From Bostrychus sinensis (lineage: Eukaryota > Chordata > Actinopteri > Gobiiformes > Eleotridae): DNA of 64,000 bases. Location of the stretch: positions 16,185,501 through 16,249,500 of the forward strand of contig CM036255.1 in NCBI GenBank assembly GCA_020698575.1, in the 5' to 3' direction. Shown here one piece after another: positions 1 through 11,300 of this stretch. The number at the start of each line of letters is the position of its first letter. The first letter of the stretch is position 1. Below the pieces are notes generated by a model. That model was not told where the DNA came from and did not search any database. It saw only the letters and a program-made list of their open reading frames with translations. The translations under genes were made by a program, and so were the position numbers.

Positions 1-670
1 CTGTTTTAAGTTATCTTACCTGTTTATACTTGAGACAATGATATTTATTAAGTATTTGTGATCAGTTTTCTACAACACACTATTATATAGTGTTGATTTT
101 ATATGGTAATATTTATTTAGTTGGACATTAAAGTCAGTATACAAAATAAATCACTGGTTGTGTTTTCAATAATAAATGCTTCTAATAAATGAACCAAAGA
201 GTTTTATATACAACATTGGCTACCAACATGAAACAATAACTGGCATAAAGTTAGCACAAATTAACACAAATGAAAGTTGGTTTTTTTTACTATTGACATG
301 CAAAGTTGTGATATTCAATGACAAAGGTGTGATCATTGTTTATTATTAACAAAAAAAATCAAGTTCAACACTTTTTCTACAGGCTTCTGCCCTCCATCTC
401 TGAACTTCACCTGGCTCAAAGTGTGCCATTACAACCAAACCACTCCTACTACAGAGACAAATTTATTGTGACAAAATTAAATATGAAAAAGAAACAGAAA
501 AGTCCAGAAAACACTTCACATGTTTAGAGACCAGTTTGTATCCTCAGTTCAATGTGTACAACACAGGTTGTAGAGCCTCTCACTTGTTAAACAGTATGGG
601 TAATGAAGAGTTGCAGAGTCACATGACCATGAGGAGGAACAGAGAAAGTGCTGTGGCAGAGAGACGGTCT
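1..670. other. 3' UTR and flank of tomm7, no gene seen
   Basis: AT-rich sequence below the tomm7 stop codon. Plus-strand TTTATT motifs (minus-strand AATAAA) occur several times, so the tomm7 transcript probably ends here. I see no convincing coding exon; the short open frame at 336-527 lacks any recognisable motif. Confidence 0.5.
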
Positions 671-1133
671 TTAACCCCAAAGTAAACTAGAAAAGAAAAC
701 AATTGAAACTGGGTCAGTATTTGGGCAGACAGTGCCTACAGGCTGGTGTGACTTTAGCAGAAATATAGTATAACATTAAAAACAACAAAACCTCCTTGAT
801 TTAACTGAGTAAAAAAATACTAAATTACAGAGGACCTCTTGCTGTATTGTAATTACTGTGAGCAAATACAAGATGCAAATACAGCAGTTTTCTTGATTTT
901 TCAGATCTAAGTTGGGCAGCCTCCACAGGCATAAATCTAAACAGAGAAGGAATGGTGCTGAACAAGAAAAAAACACTTGTTACCTCAGTACTGTGGGTTC
1001 AGGCATCCCAGGATCTGCTCCTCGCTTAAAACCTGAAAGTAAACATATTATATAGTGAAAAAAACAATGAATATTTAGTTTATTAATGTAACAATCAGCA
1101 CACAAACACACCACCTGTTTACCATCCAACCTC

Positions 1134-1169
<36 letters not shown>

Positions 1170-4100
1170 ATTTTATTTATATAGAACTTTTCTAGACACT
1201 CAAAGAAGCTGTAACTAGTTATGTGAAAAAAAACAACATAAAAACAAAGCAATCAATCATTAAACATAGACAGAGTTAAACATTAAAAGCAATTTTAAAA
1301 AGGCGGGTCTTGAGGAGGCTTTTGAAGGTGGGGAGGTCGGAGCAGTCTCTGAGGTGTTTGGGGAGTGAGTTCCAGAGGGTGGGGGCAGCAATGGAAAAGG
1401 TTCTGTGCCCCCAGGTTCGGAGCTTGGTCCTGCAGGGGAGGGACAGGAGGTTGGCATCGGAGGAATGTAGGGTGTGAGATGGGGTGTGATGATGGAGCAG
1501 GTCTGTGAGGTAAGAGGGGGCCAGATTATGGATGGCTTTGAAGGTGATGAGGAGGATTCTGAAGTGAATTTGCTGAGGGATAGGGAGCCAGTGGAGGTTT
1601 TGAAGGACAGGGGTGATGTGGTCGCAGGTGCAGGTGATGAGGCGAGCGGCAGAGTTTTGGATGTAATGCAGTTTATTGAGTGTTTTGGAGGGGGCACCAT
1701 AGAGAATCCTATTGCAGTAGTCGATTCTGGATGTGATGAAAGCGTGGATGAGGGTTCAGCAGCAGAGAATGAGAGGGATGACTGAAGTATGGCAATAATT
1801 TTTAGATGGAAGAATGGAGGTGATTTGGTTGATGTGCAGTTCAAAGGTGAGGTTAGGGTCAAAGAGAATTGATGATTGGATGACACTTGGGGACAGAGAC
1901 AGAGACAGAGAGAGACAGAGACAGACAGAGACAGAGACAGAGAGAGAGACAGAGACAGAGAGAGACAGAGACAGAGAGAGACAGAGAGAGAGAGACAGAG
2001 AGATTGTGTTGTTGATGTTCAGGGAGAAATTAAGGGTGGATTTAGTAATGTTTTTTGGGCCAAACCTCTGACATATTCACTTGTTGCAAAGCAGGCTAAT
2101 TTAAAAATAAGAGCTTATGTTAGCCCAGAAGACATTGGGTCATTCCATGCCAAATCACCCAGGGGTTCCCAGGTCACCATCTCAGAAAACAATTGGAAAA
2201 AAAATCTCAGATGTGTTACTACCAAAGTTAAATAAGTGTGCAAAATTTCAGGTCCGTATTGACAATACTTACTGAGATAGCATTTGAAATATAGGCCAAT
2301 TTTTTAAGTTTTTTGAAAATGTGTTTTTGTTTGATTTTGAAGCATTACAAGCCACTTGGTGCAGTTACAACCTTGATTTTTTAAGTTTTTTACATGGCAA
2401 TCTGAACCTATATTTATAAATATAAATGACTGAACCTACATTTTATAGGTTCAGTTTGCCATGTAAAAAAAAAAAAAAAAAAAAAATCAAAAAAAAATCA
2501 GGCTTGTAACTTCATCAAGTGGCTCATAATGCTTCTTCAAAATCAGACAAAAACACATTTTCAAAAAACTTTCAAAAATGGCCTTTATTTCAAAGGCACA
2601 TATCTCAGTAAGTATTGTCAGTACATGCGTGAAATTTTGCACACTTGTTTAACTTTGGTAGTACCACATCTGAGATTTTCTTAATTTTTTCTGAGATGGT
2701 GACCTGGGGTGACCCCATTGTCACTTCACCAGAATCACACTGAAGCTGATGAAACATAAAGATACTCTTAAGACCTTGAGTCACTGCTTTAAATACAAGA
2801 AAAAAACAAAACACATTTCCCTTTTTTGTTTCATTGTTAAGTCAGAGACACTATCACTGTGATGCAACATATTCTTAAGAACAGGACACACTCTGAAAGC
2901 ATACTTCTACCTTCTTGGGCAATCTTAAATAGTTGCTTATATTGTGGGTTTTTAATAGTGACACAGCAGAAAGTATAGTGATTGGTGCAAAGAAACAGAT
3001 GAATAAGCATTTATTAATATCTTCTACTGTGTGATCACTGTTTCTTCTCTCACTGTCACTACTCTGTGTATAGTTCAAAGTTTAGAACATCTTTTGGACA
3101 GGCTAGCTTCTCTTCTAAAGGGCCCAGACTTCCCACTGAACTAAAACTGCAGACTGACATTAACATCTTTAATAGAGGTCTAAAACAATGGTTGAAGTCA
3201 GGACAGAGCTGTTCACGTGACATTGTAAATAGCCTATATAAAAATGTTCTTTAAATCTTTATTGTTCCTACTGTAAACTGATTATGTGTATGTTTCCATC
3301 TTAAACATTACTGCTATAAACATTTTTCAACTGATACGGTACTAGCTCTCTCTAAACGGGTGTTGATAATTAGCATGTGTGCTACTAAAACACTTAAACA
3401 ATGCATCTGGTTTGTCCAGTGTAATTGCGATGTCTATATCAGACAAATAATAAATAAATAAATTCAGTAGGCCAACAAAAAGAAGACACTCCGTGTTCAG
3501 GAACATTTATAAACTTACATATTCGGGTTGTCAAAAATTGAATAAACAAGATCAAGAGGTATTCAGAAAAATGTGTATAACTAGGGTAAAGATGACGATA
3601 CATTTTTTTTTTTTTTTTTTGTGACACTTTCCCATCCTGACCAGAATGTCAACATTGCATAATTTCCACATATTACAAATTTAAAACAAAGAACCAAAAC
3701 TTACCTAATTTAGCAGTCATAGAGGCGTTAGTTTAGTAGCCTACTTAAATTATCATCATCACACGCCATACTATATGCATAACATCAGGGGTTTTACCAG
3801 TTTATGAATTTGTCATTTCCGATTGCCAGTGACGCACTAACCGCGCAACTCACCACACAATGTATACCTGGTAAAGCTCGACTTCAAAATCAAGTCACTA
3901 ATATTACTAATACTACTAATATTAATTTAAATATATTGTAGCTGATTCATACTAGTCACAAGCAATGCAAATGTAGCTAATAAAGCTAGCCGGCTAACTG
4001 CACCTCTGCGCGGCTCAGTCCACTACGGCCTGTGAGTCATAACATTATAATAAATTACATTTTTATTATACAAACCCAGGTAGAGCACGGTGGGAATGAA

Positions 4101-4178
4101 GCCCCATCGGATGACGAACTGGCCGCATTGGAACAGCTGCAGCAACCGCTGTTTAGTTTCTTTGCTCAGTTTAGCCAT
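671..4178 (-). CDS. tomm7: tomm7, mitochondrial import receptor subunit TOM7
   Basis: Small subunit of the TOM complex of the mitochondrial outer membrane; in the known family it modulates assembly of the translocase and stabilises PINK1. Coding exons (minus strand): 4178-4076, 1032-984, 686-671. Lengths 103+49+16 give 55 residues plus stop, the length of human TOMM7. The protein begins MAKLSKETKQRLLQLF, continues GQFVIRWGFIP as the start of the membrane segment, then FKRGADPGMPEPTVLSLLWG. Splice sites are GT/AG and phases agree. The tiny last exon carries only LLWG and the stop. It was identified from recalled family sequence rather than a search. Intron 1 is about 3 kb and repeat-filled. 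The gene is followed (to lower coordinates) only by UTR or flank in this window. Confidence 0.96.
1133..1880. repeat. Dispersed repeat with (ATA)n head in tomm7 intron 1
   Basis: Starts with an ATA/AAT run (about 1134-1168), followed by a segment with 'tttatatag' and 'gacactcaaag' that reappears at 56,910-56,950 ahead of a tRNA-SINE. It then runs through a G-rich body. Open frames across it on both strands are low-complexity and are not genes. I do not know the repeat family name. Confidence 0.6.
1893..2003. repeat. (GAGACA)n / (GACAGA)n purine-rich microsatellite
   Basis: About 110 bp of irregular GAGACA and GACAGA units. It generates open frames of RDRDRE and ETETER type that are artefacts of the repeat. 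Confidence 0.95.
2140..2725. repeat. Imperfect foldback element (about 580 bp) in tomm7 intron 1
   Basis: Sequence from about 2140 (ggttcccaggtcaccatctc) returns in reverse complement ending near 2720 (gagatggtgacctgggg). The symmetry continues inward through 'agttaaataagtgtgcaaaattt', 'aaaatgtgtttttgt' and 'cttggtg', to a centre near 2425-2440. Arms are about 285 bp with many mismatches and a poly-A run at 2467-2487. It looks like an old palindromic MITE; the family was not identified. Confidence 0.75.
3060..3463 (+). mobile_element. LINE 3' end fragment (L2/CR1-like RT C-terminus)
   Basis: The translation at 3066-3254 contains SSKGPRLPTELKLQ and KGLKQW-like sequence, as at the C-terminus of fish L2/CR1-type reverse transcriptases. 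It is followed by a short 3' UTR ending in (AAATA)n at 3446-3463. No intact ORF. Lies in tomm7 intron 1. Confidence 0.6.
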
Positions 4179-4449
4179 GTGTTTTTGAGGTACTGCTACA
4201 ATACCGCAGCCAAGGACAAGAAAAAGGACGTGACGAAGAGGAAACTGTGAGCGACATAGTACGCAAGCTTAGCAAAGGGCTCCATCCAGCGGCCAAACCT
4301 CTAACCACAGTGTAGCACCCAGGGTAGAGACGGTACTGGGCACAGAGGTAGTCCCCTCTTTCGTTGCTCTGTTTTTTAATACATTTTGTCAGATTTACTC
4401 TGCTGAAGTGAGTTGTCCCCACAGGCCTACAGTGAAATAAAAGTACACA

Positions 4450-4723
4450 GACTTTTCGAAAAATACGTATAGTAATTAGCCTCTCGACGGAGGCTAATCA
4501 GCTATGTGGTGACCAACAACTCGTGACCATAACACGAACAATTTCTATAAAAAATATTATCTGAAACTTAATTCAGCAAAATGCGTTTGTAACTTTGCTT
4601 TTTTACAAGTTTCAAATACGTGTTTATAGTGAAATTATTCGTTTTATGGTCATGAGTTACCACATAGCTGATTAGCCTCCCTCGAGCCGCTGAACTCTTA
4701 ATATACATATTTTTCGAAAAGTC
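4450..4723. repeat. Foldback MITE-like element upstream of tomm7
   Basis: The left end 'gacttttcgaaaaatac' (4450) is mirrored by 'ttttcgaaaagtc' (4711-4723). 'gaggctaatcagctatgtgg' near 4490-4508 is mirrored near 4658-4679, and 'acgaacaatttctata' by 'tatagtgaaattattcgt'. Arms are about 110 bp around a centre at 4560-4615. There is no coding capacity. It lies in the putative 5' flank of tomm7, about 270 bp above its start codon. Confidence 0.8.
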
Positions 4724-4932
4724 AATGGGAAAAATGAATGGAAATTCAACTTCCGGAACCGGGGGTGGGCGGGCACTGTTGAGCTCTGAGTCATGGGTTT
4801 AGATTAACAAACGCTTTTCAATTCGTTTTTAGAACAAATTCAGCAGTTTGCGCTCAAAACATTTACAGACTATAGTGATGTCAAAGTAACAAGTACAGTT
4901 GTTCGCTGTAGGAAGCAACAATTTAATTAAAT

Positions 4933-4946
4933 TTGCTGCACAAAAC
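4933..4946. repeat. Target site duplication, left copy, of the LINE
   Basis: TTGCTGCACAAAAC, identical to 6553-6566 on the other side of the LINE, marking the exact insertion point. The apparent start of the LINE reading frame lies inside this host sequence. Confidence 0.95.
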
Positions 4947-6552
4947 TCTCCTCAATCCCACCAACATGTCTTCCGTCGAGGAGGCAGAGGCTGGGGACTC
5001 GGAGGTGGACTCGTTCATCACCCAAGCTGAAGTCACTGAGGTGGTTAAAAAGCTCCTCGGTGGCAAGGCACCGGGGGTGGATGAGATCCGCCCTGAGTAC
5101 CTCAAGTCTCTGGATGTTGTGGGGCTGTCATGGCTGACACGTCTCTGCAGCATCGCGTGGCGGTCAGGGACAGTACCTCTGGACTGGCAGACTGGGGTGG
5201 TGGTCCCTCTTTTTAAGAAGGGGGACCGGAGGGTGTGTTCCAACTACAGCGGGATCACACTTCTCAGCCTCCCCGGGAAAGTCTATTCCAGGGTACTGGA
5301 GAGGAAAATTCGCCTGATAGTCGAACCTCGGATTCAGGAGGAACAATGCGGTTTTCGTCCCGGTCGTGGAACAGTGGACCAGCTCTATACCCTCCATAGG
5401 GTGCTTGAAGGTTCGTGGGAGTTCGCCCAACCTGTCCACATGTGTTTTGTGGATTTGGAGAAGGCGTTCGACCGTGTCCCTCGTGGTATCCTGTGGGGGG
5501 TGCTCTGGGAGTATGGGGTCCGAGGCCCTCTGCTAGGGGCTGTCCTGTCCCTGTACAAACAGAGCAGGAGCTTGGTTTGCATTGCCGGTTGTAAGTCAGA
5601 CCTGTTCCCAGTGCATGTTGGACTCCGACAGGGCTGCCCTTTGTCACCGGTTCTGTTCATAATTTTTATGGACAGAATTTCTAGGCGCAGCCAGGGGCCG
5701 GAGGGAGTCTGGTTTGGGAACCACATGATTTCATCTCTGCTTTTTGCAGATGATGTTGTCCTGTTGGCTTCATCAAGCCAAGACCTTCAGCATGTGCTGG
5801 GGCGGTTTGCAGCCGAGTGTGAAGCGACTGGGATGAGAATCAGCACCTGCAAATCCGAGGCCATGGTTCTCGACCGGAAAAGGGTGGTTTGCCCTCTCCA
5901 GGTTGGGGGAGAGCTCCTGCCTCAAGTGGAGGAGTTTAAGTATCTTGGGGTCTTGTTCACGAGTGAGGGAAGGATGGAGCGTGAGATCGACAGACGGATC
6001 GGTGCAGCGTCTGCAGTAATGCGGTCATTGTATCGGTCTGTTGTGGTGAAGAAGGAGCTGAGCCGAAAGGCGAAGCTCTCGATTTACCAGTCGATCTACG
6101 TTCCTACTCTCACCTATGGTTATGAGCTTTGGGTCATGACCGAAAGGACAAGATCCCGGATACAAGCGGCCGAAATGAGTTTTCTCCGCAGGGTGGCTGG
6201 GCACTCCCTTAGAAATAGGGTGAGGAGCTCTGTCAGCCGGGAGGAGCTCAGAGTAGAGCCGCTGCTTCTCCACATCGAGAGGAGTCAGTTGAGGTGGCTT
6301 GGGCATCTGTTCCGGATGCCTCCTGGACGCCTCCCTGGGGAGGCGTTCCGGGCATGTCCCACTGGGAGGTGGCCCCGGGGAAGACCTAGGACACGCTGGA
6401 GGGACTACGTCTCTCGGCTGGCCTGGGAACGCCTTGGGGTGCCCCCGGCAGAGCTGGAGGAAGTGTCTGTGGAGAGGGAAGTCTGGGCATCTCTGCTGAC
6501 ACTGCTGCCCCCGCGACCCGGCCCCGGATAAAGCGGAAGAAGGATGGATGGA
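4947..6552 (+). mobile_element. 5'-truncated RTE/Rex-like LINE with intact RT ORF portion
   Basis: An uninterrupted frame of about 527 codons to the stop at 6529-6531 encodes the reverse transcriptase part of a non-LTR element. GGKAPGVDEIRPEY is at the N-terminal side of RT; FVDLEKAFDRVPR is RT motif A, LRQGCPLSPVLF motif B, and FADDVVLL the catalytic FADD motif C, followed by the thumb (YLGVLF). The C-terminal RSQLRWLGHLFRMP and RPRTRWRDYV are typical of this fish LINE group. No apurinic endonuclease domain precedes it, so the copy is 5'-truncated. The 3' end is short and closes with GGATG repeats (6541-6552). It is flanked by identical 14-bp TTGCTGCACAAAAC at 4933-4946 and 6553-6566. RTE/Rex3-type is my best class, Rex1-type the alternative. 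Confidence 0.92.
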
Positions 6553-6566
6553 TTGCTGCACAAAAC
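6553..6566. repeat. Target site duplication, right copy, of the LINE
   Basis: Second TTGCTGCACAAAAC, directly after the GGATG tail of the LINE. Confidence 0.95.
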
Positions 6567-6799
6567 CTACACGGCCTTTGCAGAAGCCTATAAATTACCC
6601 AAACTTATATATTTCATTTAAGACTCATTAATTTTATCTTAGGTTATTCACTTAAATATTGAAATGAATTACACATGTTCAAAAAACTGTGGGTGATGAT
6701 GTTCTTTAGTAAGAAACTATATATCAAGAGCCTTCGCATATGGCCTAAAGGAACTTATAAATGAGAAACAGAGTTAATAGAAAATAATGATGAACAGGG

Positions 6800-8325
6800 C
6801 TGAAATATAGAAACACTTTATTCCAAGAAGACATAGCAGTGTGTTATTGTCAGACACAGAAAGGCCAGTATAAACCAACTTTAGTACAACATAAAGGTTT
6901 GATGTACAACAAGAGCTTATATGCACATTCTGTAAACCTGCATACAGAAACACTATGATTGACACTCAGCTTTAGTATGCTTTAGACAAAGGTATACAAT
7001 TTGCGCAAGGAGATTCTGCACCAATGTTTTGATTTCACAACATCAAATGTAGAGGTTGGGTCCACTTTTATTTGTTCATGGATATAACCGTAACACCATA
7101 TTCCTTGAAGTAATGAAAATACAGGGAACAAGTAGACAAACAGAACACATCACCAACTTATTACAACATCTGGAATGGCAGCTGGTTAAAAAATGTAAGT
7201 GTTTTTCTGGCCTTGCACGTCTTCCCACTGATACATGGGTTAAGTACAGTTTTGGGGCTCCATAGAACTTGAACAACTCAAACAATTTTATATGTGCCAG
7301 GTGCTAACAGATTTTATTACCCTATTTGGGCAGGTTGTACATTTTTACAACAGTAAAGATGTAGAAAAGATATAAAGCAACACATAAAAGCCACCTCATT
7401 GAAACTAACTACAGTTCAGACTCAAACCTCTCTCATTCATCATAAGAAAATACCACAGTGAAAAACACATCTCTTAGCTCTGTCAAGTGCAAAATGTAAT
7501 ACTTTACAAATCTTACACAGTCCACAGTACACCTTCTCCCAAATCTAAACCTATTTTTTGTCAAAAGTTGGATTTTACAGCAATTGGGAAAAGTGCTAGA
7601 ACTGGAAATAAACTATATTGCTTCTCAATTGTAATATTGTGTGATTGTAAACATAAAAACAATTAAGTCAGGTTTGCTGATTAGTTAGTGGCAATTATTC
7701 TTTGTATATTTAGCAATAAAGCACAGCAGTATTTGATGACAGTGAAGACAGAATCTTTCCAAAAGATGGAAAACACTAAGAAAGAGATTCGTATTGCTAT
7801 GGGTTATATCTTTATAAAATAAGTAGAAACACTAGGAGGATGATACGTTCATTGTATCAATCAGCAGCCTTGATTTTAAAAACAGACAGATACATACAAA
7901 CAGTACATAACATACACAAACGTGCATGCTCACACATACTCAATTTGCCCGCTGACAATGGTCAAGATGGGCATATGAGAAAGCCATGCAGGGCAGTGAC
8001 TTCAAATACAAATACAGTTTTGAGTTCTAAGTACACCCATTTACTGCAGTTGAGAACAGAAGGTTTTTGTGGCACAATTTCACTGCAGTACACCATACTG
8101 ACATCTTGACTCCATCAGGCTCACAAGACGACAGATTGGACATTTAGATGTCTAAATGGTGCAGGGCCGCAAGTGGAGACACCTAAAATGGAGTGACAAA
8201 CTAGCAGGAGTGTTCATGTTGTTGTCGTCACTGCTGCTGTTGACATGGCTTGGAGTTCCAGATCACAGGTACAGGGTCACACTTTTGTGAGGCATGTTGT
8301 GGGTGGTAAGAAGCCCTAAGGGTTT
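6800..8325 (-). other. hycc1: Probable 3' UTR of hycc1
   Basis: About 1.5 kb below the hycc1 stop codon with no other gene. A plus-strand TTTATT (minus AATAAA) lies near 6819-6824 and could be the polyadenylation signal. A short L2/CR1-like RT relic is embedded at about 7130-7200 on the plus strand (TEHITNLLQHLEWQLVKK). The extent of the UTR is inferred. Confidence 0.45.
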
Positions 8326-11300
8326 TTAAAGATCAGAGCCAAGATGGACACTGATGCTGGGAGAACGCTGGGCATGGTTTGGCCCAGGACTAAGGTAGCC
8401 CAGCCCTTCCTCCTGCAGACTGCATGAGTAGCGGCCTGCTTCAGAGGCCGTATGGTTGCCGGTGGGAGGAGCATTGCCACTGGCCACCTGCTCAAAAGAA
8501 CGTGAGAACACAGCACTGGCAGTGCGGGTCAGACTGGTGAGAGCTCCTGCCTTTGGGACCGACTGGCTGGACGTCAGTGTCAGTCGCTTGACAGACAGCT
8601 CTGCATTCTCACTGTTGGCCCGGTTTGTTATTAGGGGTGCCATCTCTTTCTCTTTGTCCTTGTCTTTGCTGGTGCGTCCACCAAGCCGACATTTCTTCAT
8701 AGCCTTAGCCCCAAGATTCAAGGTGGTCACACTGTTGCTTATAGTGATGGTAGGCGGAGTTATTTCAGTACCCACTCCTCCTGACCACACCCCTTCATCA
8801 ACCTCTGAAATATCCATCAACTCGTCCGGGGAACCCAAATCCACTGCGTCTATGAGCAGGAGAAACAAACACTGAAATTAGTCAGGTGCTGGCAGAACCC
8901 CCCCCCCCCCCCCCCCAAAAAAAAAAAAAAAAAATCTCATCTGTCAATTAGCCCAATCAAATTTTAATTTTTGTTTTGCATCAAACATTTGCATCTTTAT
9001 TGGGCTGCATGTCAGAGGAGCAAATTCACCATCTTCCAGCAGGTGGCGCCTTCACATTGTAATGTTTACTACAAGCAAAGAAATTAGAATCAAGTTTTAT
9101 ATTCTGCCCAGCAGACAGGTTGAGTTAACCGGCTTACTGAGAGACAGCAGCATTGGCAAAGAGAGTATATTCAAAGCAGGAGAAAACAGCAAAAGCCTAG
9201 GAAAGACCACGAGGGAAAGTCAAGTGAAGGAAGGCAAAGTCACTATGCATTTACAGGATGTCTAAGTACAAATTAATGCCTCAAATCTAACCTGGAAACA
9301 CAACATACATGGTGCTTTTCTTTAAGGTATACACCCAACAATGTGTAAGCTGGCACCCCGCCGACATCCGTAGACACAGACACAGTTGGATGTGATGCTA
9401 AGACTGTAACAAAACACCAGTAAACAGTGGGCAAACAGACAGATAAACAGGTCCTGTGCAGAGAGTGGTCAGGTTTAACCGGTTTCAAACAGGGTTGAGA
9501 CATATGATTTGTTTAAACATAAGACCTGTATATCTTTCTTTAGCCCTCACAATATTAATCAGAAGGAAGCCATCTGTGTCCAGGTGTAACCCAGCAGTAA
9601 TGTGTCAAGGCATACCAAGGTGTGCTGTGGAAACTAAAAAGCCTGCCCTTCCCTCAACCAAAATCCTGTTAGAAAATCAAAACACTTCTGGATTCTGAAA
9701 CAAATACTTGCTCAATCTTTCAAGTAATAGTGTCAATACATTTGTTTATGTAATTAAAGCAACACTAAATAACTTTGTACACCCACATAAACAGACAGAA
9801 AGCGTCTATGCACATTTGTCAATAAAATGTTCACTATATTTTATGTCAAGAAATGACCTTACTTTTTTTTTAGGCTAACTGATGTAAAAAGTTAGTGTTG
9901 CTTTAAGCAATTCCCAATTAATTAGCAAATAGTTAAAAAAGTTGCTTTATTGGTTGTTATTTCAGCGGGAAAGTGTTGTAGAGTTTTAGACTTTAGCCAC
10001 AAAGAAGAGAGTATAGTACATGATACATGGCAGATGAAAGTAATGTTATGATTGAGCAAATCAGGGAGGTGGAGCCCAGCCAAAAGGTAAAGTGGGAAAT
10101 GATAATCATGCAGGTTTTTAGACCACGCCCCACACATGGTTACCTAGGTTACCCCGGGATTGTTGCAGGGGGAAGGTAGGGCAGGACCTAGTGCTGGCTT
10201 CTCCCTGTGGAGGCTGACCCAGAGCCCTCATTCTCCACCATTCGCCTTACAGACTTCTGCCTCCTGACCTCCTGACTCCGCATGGCCATGTCATGACCTC
10301 GGGGGTCCATGCTGACCTCAGAGGTGCCACACAGTGTTTCGCCATCAGCACGTGACCGCAGGGAGTCTCCGTTGGGCATTCGCTCGCAGTTCACACTTGT
10401 CACATTGATCTCAGGAATGGCCAGGCCCCCAACCGAAGCATCATTGTCTACACTCATTTCCTGGGATTCTGGTTGACAAGCATGGGGGTTGTGAAATAAT
10501 ACATAGATATTTATGTATACAAACACATATATATGAACAGAAAATGTCATGCATACAACAAAAATATGACCATGAAAACATTATCACAAAGACACAGATG
10601 TCAATGTAATGGCATAAAAATACAAATAATCATAATCATCCATGTAAAAACTGTTCAATGTGCATGCAATAAAAGAGAATACAGAAATAATTTGTAAACA
10701 AACATCCATTAAAAATGGATTGTCTTAAGAGACCCTTATCGCTATCTACATTTCACCTTTCACAACCAAAAGGAGAAGGGGCAGGACTGATGAGATAAAA
10801 CAGGGTCATTTGGCTCAAAATGAAACACGCTCAATAAAGTAAGGGTGCTCCGATCGATCGGCGATCAGCCGATCATGGCTAAAAATGGAGTGATCGGTGA
10901 TCGCTAAAATGGGCCGATCAGAAGGGCCGATCGGCTCTCACATCTACTGTCCTGCAACTCCGGTTTGATTAATCAGTAGTTGCGTTATTCTAGCATTGTT
11001 TGTTAAGTTAAGCCCGGGTTATAACTTTCACAAACCTGCCGTGGAGCTGCTGCTTTATGTCCCCGCCTGCTCTTGGAGTGCACAGGACAGAATCGAGGCG
11101 CAGCAGTGTGTGTATTTGCAAACGCCAACGCAAATAGAGCTACAGCTAACCCGCTAATATTCACGTTAAAAGCAATAAGAAAGTTCAGAGTCTGCCTGTG
11201 TCTTGTTACGCGGAGAAAACTGCGTTTTGTTGCTTAAACTGCACCAAATGGCTGCTAATGGAAAGAGAAAGTAAAAAGGCAGCCCATGTGTCCGTGTGTC

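Noticed and set aside
1260..2235. Several long frames, one rich in RDRE/ETER, others Ser/Pro-rich
   Set aside because: They translate a dispersed repeat and a GAGACA microsatellite; composition is explained by the repeat.
4032..4250. Plus-strand open frame of 72 codons
   Set aside because: It is antisense to tomm7 exon 1, which matches TOM7 residue by residue on the minus strand.
5164..6561. Antisense frames over the LINE
   Set aside because: Shadows of the RT frame with high GC; no motif.
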